The notes under the pieces: generated by a model
What the model was told of the DNA's origin: nothing
The model's database searches: none
What the model saw: only the letters and a program-made list of their open reading frames with translations
Origin: Thermoproteota archaeon
GTDB lineage: Archaea; Korarchaeota; JAOZGF01; JAOZFZ01
Direction: 5' to 3'
NCBI GenBank assembly: GCA_027492035.1
Contig: JAOZFT010000004.1
Coordinates: 1-64,000 of the forward strand
Length of the DNA: 64,000 nt
In this document: positions 9,201 to 17,980 of the stretch, in pieces
How positions within the stretch are numbered: the stretch's first letter is position 1
How the letters are laid out: each line of letters opens with the position of its first letter
Translations under genes and position numbers: made by a program

Positions 9201-11924
9201 TTATTTTAAGGTTTTAACAGCTACAATGTACCCTTTTTCAATTTTTACATTACAGGGCTGCTGTGAAAGCAGAGTAAATATTTCTTCGTCGGATAACTCT
9301 TTTGTAGTTGCAAACACTGTCTGGTTGGCTGGTAAGAGATGAATCACCCAAATAGTTTCTCCCCCCTTTACCCAGTTAAGGAGTACCTTTATTTTTTGCA
9401 CATTTACCCATTGTTCCTTTTCAATTTGCTTCTTTACCCCATAAAGTTTGTTGAATGCTTCAATAACGCTTTGGGCACCAGGTAACTGTGAAATTTCCAC
9501 TTTCTGTGCTTCAGCATCCAAAACAACAGTAGCTACATGTCTCTCAACATTCTGAACCTCTTTGTACATAGGGACCACGTAGAAAGTTTTGTTTTTCAGC
9601 CTCATAAAGAACACATTGCCGTGTCTTAATCCGCTGCCAAGCAAAGTCATCGCTTCAGCTACTTTTTCGTTACTCTCAAGCAAGTGAAGGGCTTTCACAG
9701 GCCCAACTGTATTGCTTTTCCCTATTATACCAACTCTGTAAAAAGTTATTCTTCCGAAATTTTTCCCGTGGAAAACCACGTACACACCAGCTAAGTAATG
9801 CCCTTTCAGTTCAGCCATTTGGATCCCGACAAATCTGAAAGAGTTATTTACAGGAAACATAATGTAGTAGACACCAGACCACCAAACTTCTTCACCCTTC
9901 CTTGTATCAACTGGGAAAGTGAACACATCTGTCCTTCCCTTCCAAGTGTCAAAGTCAGAAATGTGATAAAGGAAATCTGTAGCTAACTGTTTTTCAAGTA
10001 AAGGCTCTGGATACCGCCATTGTTCAATAAGCCATTGAGGAGGAGTTTGCCAGGGGTAATAGCTTCTGTAAAAGCCGTAAATTGGTTTTAAATATTTGTT
10101 CACAGTTATTTCCGGAGGTAAATAAAACTCCATGTGCCCATCATAAGAATCTACCAGAATAACTCCCAGTAATTGGAGGTAGGGTGACTGGGAGTAAGGG
10201 ATTGGCAGGTTTAGATCTATCCAAACATGTACGGCGAAATACATTTTTCCATTGTGAAAAACAGGGTATGCATCCCTGCTTTCCTCAGGCCCCACTGTTA
10301 AACCAGGCAGCAGTATATTTTCTACTCTTTCAAATGAGTTACGCAGTGTTAACAACCCGACACTTTCCTCCTGTATGAAACCGAAATGTGGAAAAAGTTT
10401 AGCGAATTTAACAAAGCCTGTAAGTCGAACATCAGGTTCCGAATTGAAGCTCCAGTTGGAAGTAGTGATTTCTTTGTATTTTGTTGTAAGGTAAACTTCA
10501 GGAATATCTCTTCCTTCACTGTAGTATATCGGGATTATACTTGAAACTCCAAGCAGTTTTTTCACTTCAGAGGGAGGAATTATTTCCCCAGTGGTTGGGT
10601 CAAGAATTATTAATCCTTCAGCGTGAGTGTAGAGTACATGTTTTTTCAACCAGTCGCCTCCTATGTAGTCTTCGTTAAGTCTCATTGGAATTATCCAGTA
10701 TTCGCTGCCTGTTTTATTAACGAAAACTATGTCACTATCAGAAGGCCTCATCCAAGATGCACCCACCAAAGGTAGAGTGCGCCGGAAAGAGGCCATATAA
10801 TCCCATATTCTTGTCTTATTTAAAACATAAGTTGAGCTTAGGTTTGTCTTTAATTGCCCCAAGTTTTCCCGATGTATAGTGTCAATCCCGGCTAAGGTTT
10901 TGGTTATATGAATTGCTTTCACGGTTTTAGTGCCCCATACCCATTCCTTTTCATAAATAGATTCCCTAATTTTGTAGTTGGTAAACCATACTCCGCCAAA
11001 AACAATGATTAAAACCAGTAACGCCAAAAAATATTTTTTAACGCATCCTTTAAAGAAATCCTTACCCAGTTTTTTTAAGTCACCATAAACTGTCAAGAGT
11101 GTTAACCCGGTCAGCCACAGCCCAGTGGCTAACAGAAAATAAAGTTTAAGAGTCGACCAAACAACGTTTTCCCACCTGGGAATAGTTAAAAAGTAATCTA
11201 TGTAAAGTATGTCAAGAATTAAAACTGCTGACAAACTCTTTTTGTAAAAATCGCGTCTGTAACTGGTTTCAGCGGTATAAAAGAGTAACCTAGCTATAAG
11301 AGAAACTGAAAATATTAATGCTACGTACCACCAGAAACTGTGGGAAACAAGGATGTTTAAGTTAGAAAGAATTTCTTCCGATGAAGTGTAAGGGTTTAAA
11401 CACCATTTTATTCCAAGCCCCACTCCTTCAAAAAGAGCAACTGGTGATTTTAGAGATAACAAGTAATTTATCAGGAAGGGGGTTGTAGCAAAAAAGAAAG
11501 AGAAGGTGATAAAGAATTGAAAAGCCCTCCAAAGGAAGGTAGCTTTCTTACTTACTTTTACTTCCTCTATCTCCTTATAGGTTTTCGAAGCCAATGCTTC
11601 CAACAAATCTGGTGGCAGAGACTTATACTTTCTTTTCTTCTCTAACCTAGCAAGTCTTTTTGAAGCTAAAAAGTTAAGGAAGGATAGAAGCAGAGACTTT
11701 GCCGGGCTTACCAACAGTGAAGGCAAAATAAACGCTAAACTTAAAATAAGGGCTAGGGATAATCTTCCTCCCCTGTAAAGGAAGAAATCTGTAATGTATT
11801 CAACCCCTGCCTTTTTACTATAAAGCTCCTGATAAATGCTTAGATCAACTAGCCATGAAGTAATCGGCATCCACAATATAAAGACAGCAACTATAAACAA
11901 AACAAGAAGTTTTTTCTTATCCAT
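9201..11924 (-). CDS. UPF0182-like large membrane protein
   Basis: The protein has 907 residues. The first third contains about seven hydrophobic segments and the remaining two thirds is a large extracellular domain. Around residues 425-450 the text reads GGDWLKKHVLYTHAEG and then ILDPTTGEI. I associate the HLVYTHGYG-like motif with UPF0182 (COG1615) membrane proteins of unknown function. Length and layout also fit that family. The match is from memory of motifs, so a distinct family with the same topology remains possible. GGAAGGGG directly precedes the ATG. Confidence 0.55.
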   Translation of the reverse strand: MDKKKLLVLFIVAVFILWMPITSWLVDLSIYQELYSKKAGVEYITDFFLYRGGRLSLALILSLAFILPSLLVSPAKSLLLSFLNFLASKRLARLEKKRKYKSLPPDLLEALASKTYKEIEEVKVSKKATFLWRAFQFFITFSFFFATTPFLINYLLSLKSPVALFEGVGLGIKWCLNPYTSSEEILSNLNILVSHSFWWYVALIFSVSLIARLLFYTAETSYRRDFYKKSLSAVLILDILYIDYFLTIPRWENVVWSTLKLYFLLATGLWLTGLTLLTVYGDLKKLGKDFFKGCVKKYFLALLVLIIVFGGVWFTNYKIRESIYEKEWVWGTKTVKAIHITKTLAGIDTIHRENLGQLKTNLSSTYVLNKTRIWDYMASFRRTLPLVGASWMRPSDSDIVFVNKTGSEYWIIPMRLNEDYIGGDWLKKHVLYTHAEGLIILDPTTGEIIPPSEVKKLLGVSSIIPIYYSEGRDIPEVYLTTKYKEITTSNWSFNSEPDVRLTGFVKFAKLFPHFGFIQEESVGLLTLRNSFERVENILLPGLTVGPEESRDAYPVFHNGKMYFAVHVWIDLNLPIPYSQSPYLQLLGVILVDSYDGHMEFYLPPEITVNKYLKPIYGFYRSYYPWQTPPQWLIEQWRYPEPLLEKQLATDFLYHISDFDTWKGRTDVFTFPVDTRKGEEVWWSGVYYIMFPVNNSFRFVGIQMAELKGHYLAGVYVVFHGKNFGRITFYRVGIIGKSNTVGPVKALHLLESNEKVAEAMTLLGSGLRHGNVFFMRLKNKTFYVVPMYKEVQNVERHVATVVLDAEAQKVEISQLPGAQSVIEAFNKLYGVKKQIEKEQWVNVQKIKVLLNWVKGGETIWVIHLLPANQTVFATTKELSDEEIFTLLSQQPCNVKIEKGYIVAVKTLK

Positions 11925-12127
11925 TCCCCTTCCCTATTTTTCTTCTTACTTCATTTAATTTCTAGTCGAAATATTTTTAAACATAGATAATTTGGAAACT
12001 TCCTTTCCCTTTATAAAGGGATGCAGCACATTTTGAAGAAAAATGAGGAAATAAATTTTACCACAAAAATTTTTCATTTTAAAGAAGGAAAGAATGACTA
12101 TAAGCAGAAAGGGGGAAAGGGAAAGAG

Positions 12128-12883
12128 TTGAAGATGAGAAGCACAGCTTTGAAGAAAAGAGAGTTCATTGACCTCTCCTTACGAAAAGTTATACATGTAA
12201 TGTTTTGCATCGTTTTGTTGTTTCCTTTCATAGTAGATACTGAATCCTTTCTTCACCTCACCATTTTACAGTTTTATTTAGTTTTAAGTTTGTTTTCTTT
12301 AGCTGTAAACGTTTTGCAGGTTAGAAGGCCTTTGATAAAACATGAGTTAGTGAATGCAATGAGGAGGAGCAGAGAGAAAATCCTTAGGGAAATAAGAGAA
12401 TTAAGAGTTTTGAAAAGAGTTCCTTTAGGTGTGAAATTGGTTGAAGGCTTCACTGAACTTGACAAGAAAATAAGGATGATGGAGGACTCCTTTTATACGC
12501 AAATAGATAGAATGGAAAGATCTTACGAAAAAATAGGAGGATACATGGGGATAACTGCAGGTGTAATTGGAACCCTTTTTTCATATGTTTTTTTCACGAA
12601 ATATTCTTTTTATGGGGTGTTAAGCTTATTGGTGTATGACACTTCCTCTTCCTTGTTCGGTTTCGCTGCAGGTAAAAGGAAGTGGCCTAAAACAAATAAA
12701 ACAGTTGAGGGGTCTGTTTTTGGCTTACTTTTCTTCACAACTGTCCTTTTCTTCCTAACAGGGTTATTGCTTAACTCATTTCTTATCTCTTTGGTTGCAG
12801 CGGTTACTGAAGCCTATGGAGTGGAAGATAATCTTTTCCTTCCTGTTTCAACCTCACTTGTTGCTTTCTTTTTAAAAATATGA
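12128..12883 (+). CDS. polyprenol/dolichol-kinase-like membrane protein
   Basis: The protein has 251 residues. Hydrophobic segments at about 20-35 and 45-63 are followed by a charged, coiled-coil-prone stretch at 70-135 and then by more membrane segments. In the second half, DTSSSLFGFAAGKRK, KTVEGS (191-196) and AAVTEAYGVEDNLFLPV (224-240) match the conserved blocks of the dolichol/phytol kinase family (COG0170), which phosphorylates polyprenols or similar lipids with CTP. The charged insertion is unusual. The start may be the TTG at 12128 or the ATG two codons later. It stands alone. Confidence 0.65.
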   Translation: MKMRSTALKKREFIDLSLRKVIHVMFCIVLLFPFIVDTESFLHLTILQFYLVLSLFSLAVNVLQVRRPLIKHELVNAMRRSREKILREIRELRVLKRVPLGVKLVEGFTELDKKIRMMEDSFYTQIDRMERSYEKIGGYMGITAGVIGTLFSYVFFTKYSFYGVLSLLVYDTSSSLFGFAAGKRKWPKTNKTVEGSVFGLLFFTTVLFFLTGLLLNSFLISLVAAVTEAYGVEDNLFLPVSTSLVAFFLKI

Positions 12884-12986
12884 GCTTTAAAAAAAGATGT
12901 CATACAATTAACGATTAAAAAGTTTTAAGAAGGCTTCTTTCTTCTTTAACATATTCTCTTAGTTGCAAAAAAAGAAACATGAACAA

Positions 12987-13000
12987 TTTTAATTTAATTT
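12987..13000 (+). promoter_or_regulatory. TATA-like promoter of a probably leaderless gene
   Basis: The sequence TTTTAATTTAATTT is centred about 25 bases before the ATG at 13018, and there is no ribosome-binding site in between. This geometry suggests a leaderless transcript beginning at the ATG. Confidence 0.4.
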
Positions 13001-13017
13001 TCGGATTTTTATGATTC

Positions 13018-13560
13018 ATGGTTAAAGTAGGGTTTAAGGGTAAGGTTGTCGAATACAAAACTTGCTTTTCCTCTTTGAAACAATTGAAATTATGTAGTTC
13101 ATTTTTTAAGTCTGTTGACAAAAAAGAGAAAGAGAAGCTTTCCTGGCTTCTTTCTAAAAGCTTAGTTTTAGCTTGTTTAAGTGAAATTTACCTTTACCCA
13201 CACTCTAAAATAAAAGTTGATGACTCCTCTATCCTAAAGGGGGAGAGTAAGTCTCCAGATGTAACTTTTTACCTAGGCCAGGAAGTTGTGGAGGGAGAGG
13301 TTAAAAGCAGCTCCTTCACCCTCCCAAACCCTTCCACTTACCAAGAAGAATTACTGAAAGGGTATTGTTTCGAGAAAAATGTTGTATTTATAGGTTTGTT
13401 TATAGAGAGGAATTCCTTAACAGCTAGGGTTGGAAAGTTAGTTTTGCTGGAGAACAATCAAAGACCTAACTTCTTTATTGAAAGAAGGAAACTGAGAAAC
13501 ATGGAAAGTCTAGGTTTTTTGGGGGGTGAATTCCTGTGGAGGAAAAGATTAAACCGTTAA
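13018..13560 (+). CDS. PD-(D/E)XK nuclease-like protein
   Basis: The protein has 180 residues with no database name I recognise. It has the layout of the restriction-endonuclease fold: a helical start, Pro80-Asp81 in SPDVTFYLGQ, then EGEVKSSS with Glu94-Val95-Lys96 as the ExK motif, then a helix with YQEE and a hydrophobic strand NVVFIGLFIE. All expected catalytic positions are present. Its end overlaps the next gene by 25 bases, so the two are translationally coupled. A leaderless start is likely. The role is unknown; DNA processing together with the HerA/VirB4-like neighbour is inference. Confidence 0.55.
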   Translation: MVKVGFKGKVVEYKTCFSSLKQLKLCSSFFKSVDKKEKEKLSWLLSKSLVLACLSEIYLYPHSKIKVDDSSILKGESKSPDVTFYLGQEVVEGEVKSSSFTLPNPSTYQEELLKGYCFEKNVVFIGLFIERNSLTARVGKLVLLENNQRPNFFIERRKLRNMESLGFLGGEFLWRKRLNR

Positions 13561-14627
13561 AGAAACTGAAGGAGTTAAAGAAGAGGTTCCACCACCCTAA
13601 AAAAATTTTTTCGTCCCCAGCTTTCCCTAATTTCTCGGTTGAGAAAAAAGATGGTGATTTTAAGTTCGGCTTCATTTACAACCCTAAAAACAAAACATTC
13701 CACGGCAACTATTTCTTAAAGAAACCATTTTCACTGTTTAACTTAACAGATGACACACAGAAACTTAACTCTTTCAATTTTTATCTTTTCAAACTTCTTA
13801 AGAATGAACCCTTCTTGGTTTTGGATTTTGACGGCTTAGTTTCTGCTTATTGCTCCACAAAGAGAGTGGAAGGTGTTTCAGTAACGGATTGGTCACACAT
13901 AAAATATATTTCCCTTAAAATAAATAGAGAAGAATTTGTTTTTACTTTAAACAGTTTGCTTTCAACCTTTTCAGGTTTCACACCTCTTCACAAAGACATC
14001 CTCTACCATGTCTTAAACATTTACTTTGAGGGAGAAAATTTTGTTCCGTTTAGAGATGTTTTAAGCGGGTTGGAGTCTTATCCTTCAGGTTCCGTAACTG
14101 ATTTAAAGGTGTTAAGCAGTATGAAACATTTAATCAGTATATTGGCATTGAAAGAGGAAAAGGAGGATTTAAAAGAGCTCTCATCCCTGCCAGAAAAGAC
14201 AGTAGTGGATTTGTCGAGTTTAAAGTTTTCACGACTCAAAATGTTCCTTTACCCTTTCATTCTCTCAAACGTATTCCATGGAGAAGATACCGGGAAAACT
14301 TTTCTTCTTACCCGCTGCAACCCCCTAAATTACTCATTAGAAAACTATTTGTCGCTAAATGACTTTGTTGAGGAGTTGCAGAAGAGAAGAAATAATTTAA
14401 TAATTAATTTTGATTTAATCCATCTTTTTGACCCTAAATTCCTTGGTTTAGCGAAAAATATAGGTTTTTTAAACCACAACATTTTTTTAAACAGAAGTTT
14501 CCTTTCTTTAGAGAGGGAGCTTGACATGAATCTACCCATATTTTTAAATTACTTGGATCAAGAAGGCATGGTGTTATTTGAAAGAGAGAGAAACCAATTA
14601 TTCCTTTTAATGCACCCCTTCTTCTAA
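13536..14627 (+). CDS. degenerate HerA/VirB4-like pseudo-ATPase
   Basis: The protein has 363 residues. The region FSLFNLTDDTQKLNSF followed by LLKNEPFLVLDFDG (94-100) lines up with the P-loop and following strand of HerA/VirB4-type ATPases, where GTTGSGKS and VLDxxGEY are expected. Here the P-loop is replaced by LTDDTQKL (70-77), so ATP binding is doubtful. The later KTVVDLSSL with FSRLKMFLYPFILSNVF (222-247) resembles the TVVDLSxL block of that family, but the Walker B acidic pair is missing. The GTG start has GGGGGGTG 7 bases upstream. The homology is my own alignment by eye. Confidence 0.4.
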   Translation: MEEKIKPLKKLKELKKRFHHPKKIFSSPAFPNFSVEKKDGDFKFGFIYNPKNKTFHGNYFLKKPFSLFNLTDDTQKLNSFNFYLFKLLKNEPFLVLDFDGLVSAYCSTKRVEGVSVTDWSHIKYISLKINREEFVFTLNSLLSTFSGFTPLHKDILYHVLNIYFEGENFVPFRDVLSGLESYPSGSVTDLKVLSSMKHLISILALKEEKEDLKELSSLPEKTVVDLSSLKFSRLKMFLYPFILSNVFHGEDTGKTFLLTRCNPLNYSLENYLSLNDFVEELQKRRNNLIINFDLIHLFDPKFLGLAKNIGFLNHNIFLNRSFLSLERELDMNLPIFLNYLDQEGMVLFERERNQLFLLMHPFF

Positions 14628-14641
14628 AGGTGTTAACAAAA

Positions 14642-14905
14642 ATGAGTAAGGAAAAAGAAAATAATTCTGGAATGAGTTTACCGGCTCCTGCTAAAAAATT
14701 AGATTTGAGAGGGTTAGTTTGTCCAATGCCTGACTTAAGGATAGAATTAGCTATGCAAAAACTTGAAGAGGGAGAAGTTTTAGTTGTTTACGCAGATAAA
14801 CCATTATCCCTTACTTCACTTAAGTCAAGTATGGAGGATAAAGGCTACATTTTTTTGACGCAAGTAGACAGAAACAAATTCTTTGAAATCTACATCCGAA
14901 AATGA
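14642..14905 (+). CDS. TusA/SirA-family sulfur-carrier-like protein
   Basis: The protein has 87 residues. LDLRGLVCPMPDLRIELAMQ carries the CPMP motif, whose Cys is the persulfide carrier in TusA proteins. The rest, EEGEVLVVYADKPLSLTSL and a final strand, fits the small two-layer fold. I chose the ATG at 14642 because AAGGTG is 9 bases before it; a GTG at 14630 would add four residues but has no ribosome site. It begins 14 bases after the pseudo-ATPase gene and belongs to the same operon. The usual roles are tRNA thiolation or sulfur trafficking; the role here is open. Confidence 0.75.
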   Translation: MSKEKENNSGMSLPAPAKKLDLRGLVCPMPDLRIELAMQKLEEGEVLVVYADKPLSLTSLKSSMEDKGYIFLTQVDRNKFFEIYIRK

Positions 14906-14975
14906 TTCACTTCCTCTAAAAAATTTCTCAAGAACTAGTAGAGAATTTTATTTAAAGGATGTAAGTTAACTTAAA

Positions 14976-15433
14976 ATGCCTAAAAGATCTTGGCTGGAAA
15001 AATTACCTGATAAAAAAGATTTCCCTAAGGTGATAAAGTTCCATCACAACCTTTCATGTGCCAAGGCTTTATTAAAATTAAGGCACAGAACCGGAGACAG
15101 TGTAATGAAGAAAGTGCGGAAAGGAACATTATTACTTTGAATTACTTTGAATGAAACATGTAAAGTTTTGGCTGAAAAATATGGAACAAAGTACTGTTGC
15201 CCTTTCACAACTGGAATTTTTGTTTTGATGGCTGCAAACACTGCAGAGGAAAGGGATAAGAAAACCCCTATTGGCGCATAATAAAGAACAAGTGTGGATT
15301 GAATAGGAAGTACCGAGGTGGGATTGAAAAACATAGGAAGCTTCTAGAGAAGGAAGACTATAAAGTTGTTAAAAAAGGGAAGAGGTACATATTTGGGGAT
15401 TTTGAGAAGTTTCTAGTGAAAGAACTTTACTGA
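14976..15433 (+). pseudogene. MGMT-family protein pseudogene
   Basis: The frame starts at ATG 14976 with MPKRSWLEKLPDKKDFPKV, stops at a TGA at 15138-15140, and continues in the same frame with ITLNETCKVLAEKYG and CCPFTTGIFVLMAANTAEE. It then needs a one-base shift near 15265-15272 to continue as YWRIIKNKCGLNRKYRGGIE and on to a stop at 15431. The pieces together match the methylated-DNA cysteine methyltransferase-like family (CPITTGIF, TPYWR, KYPGGIE motifs, from memory). A direct repeat ATTACTTTGA occurs twice at 15131-15150 and carries the stop, suggesting a small duplication broke the gene. Confidence 0.7.
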
Positions 15434-15442
15434 AATAGGTAA

Positions 15443-17794
15443 TTAAGAAATCGAAGTTTGTGGGAAAAGTTTTTGGGCTTGGTTATTACTTTCATTAAGT
15501 TCAGAGATCAAATTGAGGGGGTCAACAATTACGGTTACGTTGTGTTGGCCGAGAGGTAATTGCTCCTCAATTTTTAAAGTGTAGAAGTATTTTTCCATGG
15601 AAGGTAGGGGTACAGGACAAATGTTTGTGGCTAAAACTTCCCCATCAAAAAGAACTTGGAAATATATGGGAGGCTCAGCTTCCCCCTCCCCTGAGTTAAC
15701 TATTTCAAATTGTACATTGTGTAAGGTTAAATTTTCAAATACTTCGCTTAAGGCATAGTTTACTCTTAAATGTTCCACCACCAAGTCTGGAAGCTTCATC
15801 TTTTCCGCTTCAAAGTAAACTGAATCTTGATTATTTGTTTCGTTGCTTTCTGCAACTGAATTATTTGGGTCAACTGCGACTTCAATTTTGTAACGTCCAG
15901 GTGCTTCTAAACTGAAATTGAAATTTGTAATTATTTCTTCCCCGGGATCTAGATCTGGAAGTTTCAGTTCTTGTTCATTCACCAATTCCTCTTCCCAATA
16001 CAGTTTAAATTTAACAGTGGTTGGTGGAGAGGAGGTGTTGCCCTCATTTTTTATTTTAACAGTTGCTTTAGTGGAGATCGGCGCCTGAACCTTAGGTGGA
16101 GGGGCCTCTATTTTTTCAATTTTCAGGTCAGGTTTATTTTTAGGTTTAACTGGAGAGACTGTCTTGCTTGAAATCAGGTATCCATAGTTTGTATGGTTTT
16201 TTCCAGTCACATGGATAAGTATTTCCTTTATTTCGTTAGGTTTCTCCGCCACAATTTTTAATTTGAAGTTTAAAACTTTACCCACTGGTAAAGCTTCTTT
16301 TCCATAAAGCCTTAACCCTCCCGGGATTCTTTCACTACCCCACCCTGGGATCGGTTCAATAACTCCTGCACTTTTCCATTTAGGTTTTTGTTCATTAAAG
16401 AAGATTTCAAGATCATACACTTTGTTACTGTAGGGAAGAAGCGGTATAACCTTGAAAAACTCGACGCTAACAGTTATCACATCATCTTTAACTGAAAAAT
16501 TTGATTCACAAGCTGTCAATATTTGTTTCTGCGGAGTTGGAGATGTAGGGGAAGGTTTTACAGTAGGAGGGAGTGGAGGGGGAGGAGTGAATGTTTCAGT
16601 AGGTGAGGGAGTAGGGGGTGGTGGAGAAATCCTTGATGAGGAAATTTCTGGGTTTAAATCTTTTCCTTCAAGCCCGTTTAAAACAATTCTTTTAGCTTTG
16701 CTCCAGTTCCCTCTCCAAACAGAGTAGTAAATTTCTCCTCCTTTCTCAGTACTCCACCACACAGTTAATGCTTTGCCACTTTGAAGAAAGACTACAGCAG
16801 GCCTATAATCTGTTGTCCCTGAGTTGGCTGCAAAACCTGATTTAAAGTTTCCACATTCATAAGAAGACCAAACGTCCCCATTATTTTCAGTATTTACATA
16901 GGTAACTATTGCGCAGTCACGGGAGTCGCAGTCAGTTTCAGGCATCTGCATGTAACCTATGGTTTGAGGCTTAGTCCATGAAACACCGTTCCAAATAGAA
17001 AACATTACTTCTCCGTTTTCAGTTGACCAAACAGCTTTTACACTTCCGTGTTCCGAAATGCCACATCTAAAAACAGTGTAGGTATGAAAGTCACTCACTG
17101 CATTTCTGGTTTGGAGGGGGATGGGTTGAGGCTGACACCATTTATTTCCATTAAACCTAGAATAGAAAATTTTTGTTATGTTAGAGGAAGTAGAGTCTGA
17201 CCAAATTGCTATTGCCGACGGCTTTTCTTCATTTTCGTAGGTGATTTCAGGGAGAGAGGCTGTGTAAAGGGTGTAGTTTGGAGTTAACGATTTTGCCTGG
17301 CTCCATTTACCAATTAGTTTATTATATGTTGAGTAATACATTAATCTTTTACCATTTTCCACATGCACCCAAACACAAACAGCTTCCCCTTTAGAATTAT
17401 AAGCAACATCCGGGTCGATATCTAAACCCGGAATTTGACATAAAGGTTTTGCAGGTGTCCAAGTGAAATTATTTAGACTCCATATTGAGTAATATATGTC
17501 ACCGGTTTCCTGGTTTGACCACACAGCAATTGCGGAGTCATGCGGCCCAAACTCTATGTTGGGGTCGTAGTCATTACCCTTAAGAGTAGAGATAGGTGAA
17601 GCTGTGCCGTTTAGAGTCCACCACTGCTCCCTTGCATCATCCCAAATAGAGTACCAAATATCCCAGTCTTGTTTAGTGTAATGTTGCCAGACAGCAATAG
17701 CATCAACTTCCCCTTTCGGCGGGGAAGGCTGACCTAAACAACCAAAAAGAAAAGTTAAAACAATTAAGCCAATAAGAAAAGGGGGTTTCTTCAT
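15443..17794 (-). CDS. surface lipoprotein with propeller-like and CARDB domains
   Basis: The protein has 783 residues. A signal sequence ends in LTFLFGC, with Cys19 as likely lipid anchor. Residues 30-385 contain repeated units such as AVWSNQETGDIYYSIWS, typical of sialidase-type beta-propellers. A Pro/Thr/Ser linker follows (around 390-425), then a cohesin-like beta domain, then two CARDB-type adhesion modules of about 100 residues each that end in ESNETNNQ and ELNESNNQ. It should be displayed on the cell surface, possibly binding ligands or other proteins. No neighbour indicates its target. Confidence 0.75.
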   Translation of the reverse strand: MKKPPFLIGLIVLTFLFGCLGQPSPPKGEVDAIAVWQHYTKQDWDIWYSIWDDAREQWWTLNGTASPISTLKGNDYDPNIEFGPHDSAIAVWSNQETGDIYYSIWSLNNFTWTPAKPLCQIPGLDIDPDVAYNSKGEAVCVWVHVENGKRLMYYSTYNKLIGKWSQAKSLTPNYTLYTASLPEITYENEEKPSAIAIWSDSTSSNITKIFYSRFNGNKWCQPQPIPLQTRNAVSDFHTYTVFRCGISEHGSVKAVWSTENGEVMFSIWNGVSWTKPQTIGYMQMPETDCDSRDCAIVTYVNTENNGDVWSSYECGNFKSGFAANSGTTDYRPAVVFLQSGKALTVWWSTEKGGEIYYSVWRGNWSKAKRIVLNGLEGKDLNPEISSSRISPPPPTPSPTETFTPPPPLPPTVKPSPTSPTPQKQILTACESNFSVKDDVITVSVEFFKVIPLLPYSNKVYDLEIFFNEQKPKWKSAGVIEPIPGWGSERIPGGLRLYGKEALPVGKVLNFKLKIVAEKPNEIKEILIHVTGKNHTNYGYLISSKTVSPVKPKNKPDLKIEKIEAPPPKVQAPISTKATVKIKNEGNTSSPPTTVKFKLYWEEELVNEQELKLPDLDPGEEIITNFNFSLEAPGRYKIEVAVDPNNSVAESNETNNQDSVYFEAEKMKLPDLVVEHLRVNYALSEVFENLTLHNVQFEIVNSGEGEAEPPIYFQVLFDGEVLATNICPVPLPSMEKYFYTLKIEEQLPLGQHNVTVIVDPLNLISELNESNNQAQKLFPQTSIS

Positions 17795-17980
17795 TGTTTA
17801 ACTTCACTTTCTCATCTAAGTCCTAATTTTTATAGGCATAACCTCAACTTTTAAAGTTTATGCTTAAAAAGAAGATTTAGTTTTAAAGGGAGAAGTGGGT
17901 TTTATTTTGTTCATTTACATTTTTTTCAAGGGCGATGGTTAAACGCTTAAAGGTAAATACTTAAAACGAAGTGAAAAACA

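Noticed and set aside
15044..15334. Minus-strand frame across the MGMT pseudogene
   Set aside because: It is antisense to recognisable MGMT protein fragments and has no family match.
16452..16727. Gly/Val-rich plus-strand frame
   Set aside because: It is the reverse of the Pro-rich linker of the CARDB lipoprotein.
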